Shown: one piece after another, positions 7,564 to 14,345 of the stretch | How positions within the stretch are numbered: the stretch's first letter is position 1 | How the letters are laid out: each line of letters starts with the position of its first letter | Assembly: GCA_012729815.1 (NCBI GenBank) | Contig: JAAYCJ010000305.1 | Location: forward strand, 1-34,171 | From: Phycisphaerae bacterium | GTDB taxonomy: Bacteria > Planctomycetota > Phycisphaerae > JAAYCJ01 | Length of the DNA: 34,171 bases | Direction of reading: 5' to 3' | The notes under the pieces: model-generated | What the model was told of the DNA's origin: nothing | The model's input: the letters and a program-made list of their open reading frames with translations, nothing else | Database searches by the model: none | Translations under genes and position numbers: made by a program

Positions 7564-9774
7564 TCATTTCCGGTTATTGCCTGTCCGCAACACGACCGCC
7601 CCTTCTTCAGGCACCGTCCATCGCACCTTTGCTCCGGGTGTGACAATCTGAGAGCGATCCATCACCGGGTATTCCTGCCGGAGCGTTACCGGTTGCCGAC
7701 CCGTAAATCCGGTTTCTTCCCGGGACAACACAAATTCCGCCTCCTGGGGGACACTGTCGGGATTAAAAAGGAAAATGATTCCTTCCTCCCCTTGAAAATG
7801 CGCCGACCCATCCACGCGGCCACGACCCGGCCAGTCCAAAAGGTCACGACGAACGAACAGAAAATCCACGTTTCGGCGGCCCCAGTCAAGCCATTCTGCA
7901 ATTTCCGCCTTGTCCTTGTCCGGAATGCCGGTTTTCGTCGGCAGGTACATCAGCAGGTTCGGCGAACAGGAGAGTGCGCTAAGCAGGATATAATCGAGCT
8001 TTGCGCTCGGCCAAGCCGGTTTACGGGCTGGGTTGCCGAAGCTGGGGAACAGCAGCGACTGATCGAGCCAGTGCGGAAAGAACTGGTGATGGACCCGGAT
8101 TCGCGAAGCGGTGCGGATCTCATCACCGCCTGCCACGTTCGATCCGGCGGTCCCGCTCTCGATCAGGGTGAAACAGGCATCCACATTCCGCTGAGCCCAG
8201 ATGCCCAGGTCCTGGAACGGGCGACACATGATGATGTAGATACCCGGATGCCGCCGCCGCACTTCCACAATCAGGCGGGAGAGCATTCGCTGACAGGCAT
8301 AGTTGGCGTCACCCGGCAGGTGGTCATGATTCGCGGCCAGGCAGGTAACGGGAACCGTGGTATGGAAGAACGCGCCCGTACCCCAGAAGTCGCCGTCCAT
8401 ACACCAGCTCTCATAGAGGTCTGTTCCGAGGGCATCGTCCACAATGATGCGCTCGAGCCAGCGGGCAAAAGGCAGACAGGCGACGCAGTTGGCTTTCCGC
8501 CGTTCAAAATGATCGGCATTGGTCCCGCTCAACGGTTCACCCTCCACGCGGCGGAGCCAGTCGGACCGGTGGGAACAGAACGGTCCGCCATAGTCGCGCC
8601 ACGGGTGGGTATTGTTCATCGTCGGCCACTGTGTGAGCTTGAGTCCAAGTTCGCGTGCCCGGTTGGCAAATCGCAAAACCCTCGGACCGGGTACATAGCG
8701 GCCATCCTCCCGTAATTCCCGCATCTTGGCCGTTTCCCCGCCCCAGGGATGCGAATCCGTCAGCCCGTCCACCCCGCAGGCCCGGATAAACTCAAGGGAT
8801 TGCAGATCACGTTCCAGTTCCTCGTCAGAATGGTAGCCCGCCTGCTGCATTTCGCTGTGCCAGCCGCAGGCAAAGGCCGTCAGTCCATGGCGCGGCGGTC
8901 CGAGGATATCCGAGGCCATGGCCGTCATGGCCGCCGATTCGGAGGGGAGCGGCAGGATGCTCGAGGCAGGGAGGGTCGCCATTTCTTCTGTTTGGGGCTT
9001 TGCGGCCAGCCCTGCGGCGGCGGCGCCGTCAAATCCCGTTGAACCGGCCACACATTCCATGAATGATTTGGTGGGTTTCCAAGTTTCAGCATGAAGGTCT
9101 CGCGGTCCCCGGCGATATACGCCCAGGTACATCGCTTCGCCTTCAAATCGCTCTCCCGCCCGGACTTTGAGATTGGGCGTGTATTCAAGCCGTACCGTTG
9201 GTCCTCTCAGAGTTGAGCGATCATAGGGCATCTCGATCCCCGTGAAGAGCCCCCCGTTCGCGGATCGGACGAAGAACGTTCGGTTCGGTTCGCTGTCCAC
9301 CGGTCGCCGCAAACTCCACCCATGTTTCATGCGGACATAGTCCGAAAGCCAATCAAAGTCCGGATACCGGTAACAAACCAGCGATACATCGGCGGCCGGG
9401 AAGGTCGGCGTACCCAACGTAACCCGCCTTAATGCGACATCATGGAAGAAGACAAGGGCCAGGTGTTTTTCCGCAAAGTGTCGGCCGGGCAGGAGTTCAT
9501 AACGTATTTCGGCCGCCATCAAAGGATGCGAAAAGCGGAACCGCACACCGGTATCCGTGCAATGCGGCAGTTCAGCCGCCATATCGGTATGGCGCAGGGC
9601 ATGTGAATCAAACTCAACGGAGAATCCATCGCCTACTATCGCATAGGGGGTGTCGGTCAACGTATTCTGCACATCCCGCAGACAACCGTTCGAGGCATCA
9701 AGCCCAATCCGGAGAATCGCATTGGCAAGCAAGACACTGGGAATATTCGATGCTTGATCCATATTACACGTCAT
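7564..9774 (-). CDS. Glycoside hydrolase-like protein of unassigned family (736 aa)
   Basis: A three-part architecture is visible. About residues 12-280 are a beta-sandwich of the kind found before glycosidase barrels (LLANAILRIGLDASNGCLRDV). About 295-640 look like a TIM barrel. The C-terminal 100 residues are a small beta-sandwich. Candidate acidic residues are Asp336/Asp340 (CGVDGLTDSHPWGGE) and Asp460/Asp462 (SWCMDGDFWGTG). The general layout recalls clan GH-D alpha-galactosidases, but I cannot place it in a family. No signal peptide is seen. The start may be 9774, or the ATG at 9762, one base after the stop of a short upstream ORF. The gene lies inside the DUF488 insertion and has more relaxed codon use than its neighbours, a sign of transfer. 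Confidence 0.8.
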   Translation of the reverse strand: MTCNMDQASNIPSVLLANAILRIGLDASNGCLRDVQNTLTDTPYAIVGDGFSVEFDSHALRHTDMAAELPHCTDTGVRFRFSHPLMAAEIRYELLPGRHFAEKHLALVFFHDVALRRVTLGTPTFPAADVSLVCYRYPDFDWLSDYVRMKHGWSLRRPVDSEPNRTFFVRSANGGLFTGIEMPYDRSTLRGPTVRLEYTPNLKVRAGERFEGEAMYLGVYRRGPRDLHAETWKPTKSFMECVAGSTGFDGAAAAGLAAKPQTEEMATLPASSILPLPSESAAMTAMASDILGPPRHGLTAFACGWHSEMQQAGYHSDEELERDLQSLEFIRACGVDGLTDSHPWGGETAKMRELREDGRYVPGPRVLRFANRARELGLKLTQWPTMNNTHPWRDYGGPFCSHRSDWLRRVEGEPLSGTNADHFERRKANCVACLPFARWLERIIVDDALGTDLYESWCMDGDFWGTGAFFHTTVPVTCLAANHDHLPGDANYACQRMLSRLIVEVRRRHPGIYIIMCRPFQDLGIWAQRNVDACFTLIESGTAGSNVAGGDEIRTASRIRVHHQFFPHWLDQSLLFPSFGNPARKPAWPSAKLDYILLSALSCSPNLLMYLPTKTGIPDKDKAEIAEWLDWGRRNVDFLFVRRDLLDWPGRGRVDGSAHFQGEEGIIFLFNPDSVPQEAEFVLSREETGFTGRQPVTLRQEYPVMDRSQIVTPGAKVRWTVPEEGAVVLRTGNNRK

Positions 9775-9889
9775 GCGGCATAGTCTCGTAATAACTCGGT
9801 TTCATCACTCGCTCAGTATCTGCCTGTATTTGACAATGCCGTGCAATATATCCGCCTGTTCCATTTGGATCAATGTCCTGAACCGACAT
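9764..9889 (-). CDS. Possible 41-aa ORF coupled to the glycoside hydrolase
   Basis: A short minus-strand frame starting ATG at 9889 and ending TAA one base before the internal ATG (9762) of the glycoside hydrolase. It reads MSVQDIDPNGTGGYIARH and ends MKPSYYETMPHDV. It could be the tail of a lost co-transcribed gene, which would favour 9762 as the downstream start, or chance. No family is recognised. Confidence 0.25.
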   Translation of the reverse strand: MSVQDIDPNGTGGYIARHCQIQADTERVMKPSYYETMPHDV

Positions 9890-9937
9890 TTCCCATATGA
9901 CCATACCCGGCTACACCACCGGGTAACATTTCTTCTA

Positions 9938-10117
9938 TTATACAGCGCCCCCCCTCTCCATCGCGCCTACCCATCGCTTCATCGGCCTCGGCAGAACCAG
10001 CCGACGCAGGAAGTTGCCCAGGTTGTACGCGAGAGTGAACAATTGCAGTCGCACTTGGTAGTCCAAACCCATCTTCCATAGGCTCATACCATCATATGCC
10101 GCTTTCGGCGCACTACC
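9938..10117 (-). pseudogene. C-terminal remnant of an IS1380-type DDE transposase
   Basis: The frame encodes QVRLQLFTLAYNLGNFLRR followed by LVLPRPMKRW, the hallmark C-terminal stretch of IS1380-family (DDE transposase group 1) enzymes. It then runs out of homology and stops at 9938. A full transposase is over 400 residues; only about 35 residues are recognisable here, and the catalytic DDE part is absent. The frame is closed by TAA at 10118-10120, and DUF488 sequence begins at 10136. It is co-oriented with the glycoside hydrolase and both DUF488 halves. Confidence 0.72.
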
Positions 10118-10135
10118 TTATCTGGGAAATGCGGG

Positions 10136-10141
10136 TCGAAG
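10136..10141. repeat. Right copy of 6-bp direct repeat TCGAAG
   Basis: Pairs with 7519-7524. It marks the boundary between the N-terminal DUF488 half and the inserted segment. Confidence 0.7.
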
Positions 10142-10344
10142 TATTGTCTCTTGAATTCCTCCCACTTGGCTGGGTCGTGGCCGAACTACGTGCGCAGGGC
10201 CGTGCTCGGCGCGACGTCCCTGAGCCACAGATCGATCCTGCCCTCCTCCTTCGACACACCCCGCGGCCACAGACGATCGATCAGCACGCGGTAGCCGTCG
10301 GCCCGCTTCGGCTGGTCGTAAGCCCGCTTGATCTGAATTCCCAT
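10136..10344 (-). pseudogene. 5' half of the interrupted DUF488 gene, with an amber codon
   Basis: ATG at 10344, preceded by GGAGG, opens a typical DUF488 N-terminus: [29 protein letters not shown], then [14 protein letters not shown]. Codon 53 is TAG (10188-10186) exactly where the family has the Trp of R-x-W-FGHDP, so a single TGG to TAG change made an amber stop. The frame then continues FGHDPAKWEEFKRQYF to the TCGAAG junction. The gene is thus broken twice, by insertion and by nonsense. Confidence 0.9.
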
Positions 10345-10369
10345 GTTTCCTCCCCCCAATCATTGAAAC

Positions 10370-10390
10370 GCGGTTGGAAAAACCAACCGC
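10370..10390 (-). terminator. Stem-loop between the sialate esterase and DUF488 remnant
   Basis: GCGGTTGG (10370-10377) and CCAACCGC (10383-10390) form a perfect 8-bp stem with a five-base loop, which reads TTTTT on the minus strand. It lies 123 bp downstream of the sialate esterase stop. There is no long U-tract after the stem, so it may be a weak terminator or an mRNA 3' end. Confidence 0.4.
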
Positions 10391-10512
10391 ACCTTCCGTG
10401 ACAGGTTGCGATTTATTGTAGCAGACAGCCCGCTTGGATCGCAACCCCAACCATGCGGCCAGAGATCGCGGATGGCCGCTTCAACTCGCCCCACTCGCTC
10501 GCGGCGGCCGCG

Positions 10513-12057
10513 CTATCGGTCCGGATTGTCCGTCCGGAAGGGCGAGGCCGGCAGCCCGGCTGCGTTGTAGAGATTGGCATCCGGGTTGTTGGCCCAGGCG
10601 TAGCGCACCGCCGCCGGGGCGGCGACCTCGCCGGCTGAGACCAGCAGCGTCTGTCCGTCGATCACCGCCCGCGCGGGCACGAACTGCCCATCCACGCCCG
10701 CGATGACAAAACCTCGCAGCGGTTCGCCGCCCTGGGCGACCAATCCGCCATCGACGTGATCGAACCACAGGCGGACGGCGCCGTTTTCCACCGCCATCCG
10801 CTGATAGATCGGCCCGGAGTAGACCACGTCTCGCCCGTACGCGATCGCCAGCGCCGCCAGAGCCAGCCGATGTCCTACCGGCTGCTTGTTTCGCGGATGC
10901 ACGTCGTTCGGATCGCCCACGTCGATCGTCACCGCCAGGCCCACCTTCGGCAGATCGAGCATCATCGCCTGCGACTCCCGCAGTTCGATCCAGCCCTGAT
11001 GCCACGATGGGGCGTCGGCGCCCAGGTAGTTCGGCAGTTGAACGATCAGGAACGGCAGCTCCGGCGCCGACCACCGCGCCCGCCAATCGTGGATCAGGGC
11101 CCGCAACGGCGTGCGATATGACCGACCCCACCAGCGGTTCGACTCGCCATGATACCACACGACGCCCGCGACCGGCAGATTCGTGAACGGGGCCACCATG
11201 CCGTTGAAGATGCCGGTCGGGGCCTGGCCGCTGCTCGGATGCGCCGGTGCTTCCGGCGCCGTCGGTTCCGCCGATGCCGATGCTCCCGGCTGCGTCGAGG
11301 CCCGCCTCCACTGCTCCAGTTCGCGATCGTACTGCTCCTTATTGGCTGGATACTCAGCCGTCGCCTTTCGCCAGCGTTCGAGGACCGGCCGGATCTCCTC
11401 ACTGGCCGCAAAGCCCTGCTCGCTGATCCACGGATTGATCCGCGTCGCACCCCACGCGCTGACGATCAGGCCCACCGGCCTTCGCAGTTGCTTGTGCACG
11501 TCGCGGCCGAAGAAATACGCCACCGGCGGCAGACCGCCCGCGGTCTGCGGGCTGCAGACCACCCACTGGCCACCGGCGTCATCCAGCGGCTCCGGCACAC
11601 CGGCCAGCGTGGTGACGAACACCCGGATTTGCGGGTGTTGGGCCTCCGCGATTTCCTTTTCCGCATCAAGACACGCGTCGACCGTCATGCCCATGTTCGA
11701 CTGCCCGGCACAGAACCACACCTCGCCGACCAGGACGTCCGCCACGCGGACGGTGTTCTTGCCGACCACCTTCAGCTCGTGCGGCCCGCCCGCCTCCAAC
11801 GGCTCAAGCTGCACCTTCCACGGGCCGTCCGGACCCGCCGTCGCGGATGCCTGCCGATCGGCCAGGCTCACCGTCACCTGCTCGCCCGCATCAGCCCATC
11901 CCCAGATCGTCATCGGCCGGCCGCACTGGACGACCATGTGGTCGGAAATCACCGACGGCAGCCGGACCTCGCCCCGCGCATCCCAGCCGGCCACCGCGCA
12001 TACCACAACGGCCACCAGGAAACACCGCGCCAACGAGCGTGACATCAAGCTTCTCAT
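10513..12057 (-). CDS. Sialate O-acetylesterase-like SGNH hydrolase
   Basis: A complete 514-residue exported esterase of the sialate O-acetylesterase family. A basic N-terminus and hydrophobic core (residues 1-28) form a signal peptide. Residues 30-110 are the usual N-terminal beta domain (VRLPSVISDHMVVQ). The catalytic blocks are GQSNM with Ser120, WYHGESN near 301-307, and NDVHPRN with Asp385 and His387. Unlike the paralogue at the left edge, it has no jelly-roll insertion, only a Pro/Ala/Ser-rich linker (about residues 255-280). ATG 12057 has GGAAGG ten bases upstream; ATG 12075 lacks one. It follows the URO-D-like gene in the same direction by about 33 bp, so they form an operon. Confidence 0.9.
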   Translation of the reverse strand: MRSLMSRSLARCFLVAVVVCAVAGWDARGEVRLPSVISDHMVVQCGRPMTIWGWADAGEQVTVSLADRQASATAGPDGPWKVQLEPLEAGGPHELKVVGKNTVRVADVLVGEVWFCAGQSNMGMTVDACLDAEKEIAEAQHPQIRVFVTTLAGVPEPLDDAGGQWVVCSPQTAGGLPPVAYFFGRDVHKQLRRPVGLIVSAWGATRINPWISEQGFAASEEIRPVLERWRKATAEYPANKEQYDRELEQWRRASTQPGASASAEPTAPEAPAHPSSGQAPTGIFNGMVAPFTNLPVAGVVWYHGESNRWWGRSYRTPLRALIHDWRARWSAPELPFLIVQLPNYLGADAPSWHQGWIELRESQAMMLDLPKVGLAVTIDVGDPNDVHPRNKQPVGHRLALAALAIAYGRDVVYSGPIYQRMAVENGAVRLWFDHVDGGLVAQGGEPLRGFVIAGVDGQFVPARAVIDGQTLLVSAGEVAAPAAVRYAWANNPDANLYNAAGLPASPFRTDNPDR

Positions 12058-12090
12058 CGTCTTTCGCCCTTCCATTGCGAATTCGCTTCG

Positions 12091-13158
12091 CTACGCCACA
12101 GTCTTTCGCCGCTGGGCCACCGCGTCGTACATCGCCACGACGTTCTGGACCGGCGTATCCGGCTGAATGTTGTGGCACGGGGCCAGGATGTATCCGCCGC
12201 CCTGGCCCACTTCGTCCATCAGGCGATGGATTTCCCGCCGCACCTGGTCCACCGTCGCCCGCTGCAGCCAGCCTTGCACGTCCACGCCGCCGTGCAACAC
12301 GATCCGGCCGGCGAATTCCCGCTTGAGGCTGTACGGGCTCATCCCCTCGGCCTGCGGCTGGATCGTCTGCAGCGCGTCCATGCCGATCCCGATAAACCGC
12401 GGGATGAGCGGCCGCGTCGACCCGCACGAGTGGTGCGAGACCTTCGCTCCGTACGAATGGACCATGTCGAAGAGTTCCTTCTTCTTCGGCGCGAAGACCC
12501 GGTCGAACGTCGCCGGTGAGATCAGCGGACCCCGCTGCGACCCCAGATCGTCACCGCAGAGGACCATGTCGATTTGCCCTTTCGCCGCCTTCAGCACCCG
12601 CTCGATCTGCTCCATGAAGAACCGGTGGCGTTGCTCCACGATGAACAGGTACACCGGGTCGTCCGTCGCGATGTCCAGCAGCACCTGCTCGACCCCCCTG
12701 CCGAATGACACGCCGTTGATGAAGTCCTGCACGCCGAAACTGCCCGTCGCCAATGCCCAGCCGCGGTTCTTCTCGCACATCGCGGGCACCGCGTCGTAGT
12801 CGTAGCAGTCCGGGCTCGGCCACGGATGGGCCTTGGCCTCGTCCAGGCTCGTCCACTGGGCGAACGGCAGGTTTACCGGCTCGTCGTACTCGCCATACTC
12901 GTTCGGCGTCGGCCGGCGGATCACACCCCAGATATCCGCGAACGACCCGTCGTCGAACCGGGCCAACTCCGGACCCGTGTACGGCGGATTAATATAGCGG
13001 ATATCCGTCCCCAGCCGCTCGCGCAGCGCATCGTCGTCGCTGACCCCGAAATGGGCGTTCAGAGCCGCCCGGATCTCCGGCGTGGTCAAAAAATCACAGG
13101 GTGTGCAATCCGGCTGCACATGGCCGAACGCAGCCAGAACGCGGTCACGCGGCGTCAT
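12091..13158 (-). CDS. Uroporphyrinogen decarboxylase / MtaA-like methyltransferase family protein
   Basis: A 355-residue TIM-barrel protein of the URO-D superfamily. It resembles the MtaA/CmuA methylcobamide methyltransferase branch more than haem-pathway HemE. It has a likely zinc site, His243-x-Cys245 in HHSCGS with Cys328 in ILAPCHN, which HemE lacks. Other landmarks are DDLGSQRGPLISP and GRIVLHGGVDVQ. In planctomycetes such genes are common beside sugar-catabolism genes, and their substrates are mostly unknown. Here it is the first gene of an operon with a sialate O-acetylesterase and lies opposite a DHDPS/NAL-type lyase. AGGAG eight bases before the ATG fixes the start. Confidence 0.85.
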   Translation of the reverse strand: MTPRDRVLAAFGHVQPDCTPCDFLTTPEIRAALNAHFGVSDDDALRERLGTDIRYINPPYTGPELARFDDGSFADIWGVIRRPTPNEYGEYDEPVNLPFAQWTSLDEAKAHPWPSPDCYDYDAVPAMCEKNRGWALATGSFGVQDFINGVSFGRGVEQVLLDIATDDPVYLFIVEQRHRFFMEQIERVLKAAKGQIDMVLCGDDLGSQRGPLISPATFDRVFAPKKKELFDMVHSYGAKVSHHSCGSTRPLIPRFIGIGMDALQTIQPQAEGMSPYSLKREFAGRIVLHGGVDVQGWLQRATVDQVRREIHRLMDEVGQGGGYILAPCHNIQPDTPVQNVVAMYDAVAQRRKTVA

Positions 13159-13218
13159 GCATCGTGCTCCTTTCTTAAGGTCGTCCCATGTCGAAACGGA
13201 AACAGAATCAACGCCGTC

Positions 13219-13247
13219 AGGTTACCCGCCAGCCGTCCGCGGTTCAA
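13219..13247 (-). promoter_or_regulatory. Weak predicted promoter of the URO-D/esterase operon
   Basis: On the minus strand TTGAAC (13247-13242), 17 bp and TAACCT (13224-13219). The -35 matches four of six bases and the -10 three of six, so this is only a candidate. Confidence 0.25.
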
Positions 13248-13337
13248 GCGCCCATGCCTTCTTTGCTCAGTAGTATCCGGCTCTCTCCGGGTGCTCCGTG
13301 CCGCTCTTGTCGGTCTTTTTGGATCGCCGAAATGCGC

Positions 13338-13366
13338 TGGACCGCTGGTCGGGCGGCCGCTACAAT
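13338..13366 (+). promoter_or_regulatory. Predicted promoter of the DHDPS-family gene
   Basis: TGGACC (13338-13343), 17 bp and TACAAT (13361-13366). The ATG is 39 bp further on. The divergent arrangement with the URO-D/esterase operon would allow shared control. Confidence 0.45.
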
Positions 13367-13405
13367 GCCGCCTTTCGTATTCGGTTCAATAGAAGGACAT
13401 GCACG

Positions 13406-14338
13406 ATGAAAGCCTCGAAGCCCTCCGATCTGGCCGGCGTCTGGTCCGCCTCTCCCACCCCGTTCACCGATAAGATGAAGGTCGACAAGGCCTCGATCCG
13501 CCGAATGGTCGAGCATCACGTCAAGCTCGGCGTCAAGGGTTTGTTCCTGGCCGGCACCTGCGGCGAAGGACCGGCCATGAAGGATGACCAGCGGCGCGAA
13601 CTGATCGAAACCACCGCCCGCTGGGCCAAGGGCAAGCTGGCCATCGCGGTTCAGGTTACCGACAACTCCGCCGCCCGCATGCTCGAGAACATCCGCATGG
13701 TCAAGGACTGCGGCGGCGAAATTGCGGTCATCGCACCGCCCTACTTCGTCAGCAACCGTACGCCGCAGCACATCGCCGAGATCTACCTCGATACCATCCG
13801 CAACAGCCCGCTGCCGGTCGGAATCTACGACCGCGGCCAATACTCGCCCGTCCTGGTTCCGGACGAGGTCATCAAGACCGTCTATTCCGAACCCAGAGTC
13901 ATCCTCGCCAAAGACAGCTCAGCCGACGAAAAGCGGCGTAAGCTCGCCCTCGCCGTCCGCAAGAAACGCCAGGACCTGACCCTCCTGAGCGGCTGGGAGT
14001 TCAACTGCGTGCCCTACATCCGCGACGGCTACGATGGACTGCTCTTGGGCGGCGGAATCTTCAACGGCCGCCTCGCCCAAATGATTATCGAGGCCGTGCA
14101 CGCCGGCGAGATCGACCAGGCCGACCGGCTCCAGCTCCGCATGAACAAGATGATGTGGGACGTCTACGGCGGCAAGGACATCCGCTGCTGGCTCTCCGGC
14201 CAGAAGAAACTGCTGGTCGAGATGGGCGTCTTTTCCACCTGGAAGAGCTACTGCAACTACCCGCTGACCGAGGCGTGCCAGAAGAAGATCAAGCAGGTCA
14301 TGAAGCGCGAAGCCGACGTCCTGTTCCCCTGGCGATAG
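13406..14338 (+). CDS. Dihydrodipicolinate synthase / N-acetylneuraminate lyase family aldolase
   Basis: A 310-residue class I aldolase of the DapA/NanA family, which forms a Schiff base with a pyruvate-type substrate. The predicted lysine is Lys169 in RVILAKDSS, and the partner tyrosine is Tyr141 in GIYDRGQ. The substrate loop is GTCGEGP at residues 50-56, where DapA has GTTGES and NanA has GSTGEA, so the sequence does not decide the substrate. A 2-keto-3-deoxy sugar acid or sialic-acid role is plausible because sialate-esterase and URO-D-like genes lie just across the divergent promoter. GAAGG is nine bases before ATG 13406. Confidence 0.88.
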   Translation: MKASKPSDLAGVWSASPTPFTDKMKVDKASIRRMVEHHVKLGVKGLFLAGTCGEGPAMKDDQRRELIETTARWAKGKLAIAVQVTDNSAARMLENIRMVKDCGGEIAVIAPPYFVSNRTPQHIAEIYLDTIRNSPLPVGIYDRGQYSPVLVPDEVIKTVYSEPRVILAKDSSADEKRRKLALAVRKKRQDLTLLSGWEFNCVPYIRDGYDGLLLGGGIFNGRLAQMIIEAVHAGEIDQADRLQLRMNKMMWDVYGGKDIRCWLSGQKKLLVEMGVFSTWKSYCNYPLTEACQKKIKQVMKREADVLFPWR

Positions 14339-14345
14339 ACGGCGG

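Larger units (their letters stand above)
7525..10141. mobile_element. 2,617-bp insertion splitting DUF488, carrying a glycoside hydrolase
   Basis: The segment lies between two TCGAAG repeats inside a DUF488 gene and holds a 736-aa glycoside hydrolase gene plus the 3' tail of an IS1380-type transposase. Removal restores the DUF488 frame exactly. The interior is visibly less GC-rich than the neighbours. The two ends share only a weak inverted similarity (CC then TTTCCC within 12 bases), so terminal inverted repeats are not established. It could be a degraded composite element, or a transposase-associated rearrangement that brought in foreign DNA. Confidence 0.7.

Noticed and set aside
7525-10135. 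Terminal inverted repeats at the insertion ends
   Set aside because: Both ends start with CC and contain TTTCCC, but with an offset and little further match, so I do not call them inverted repeats.
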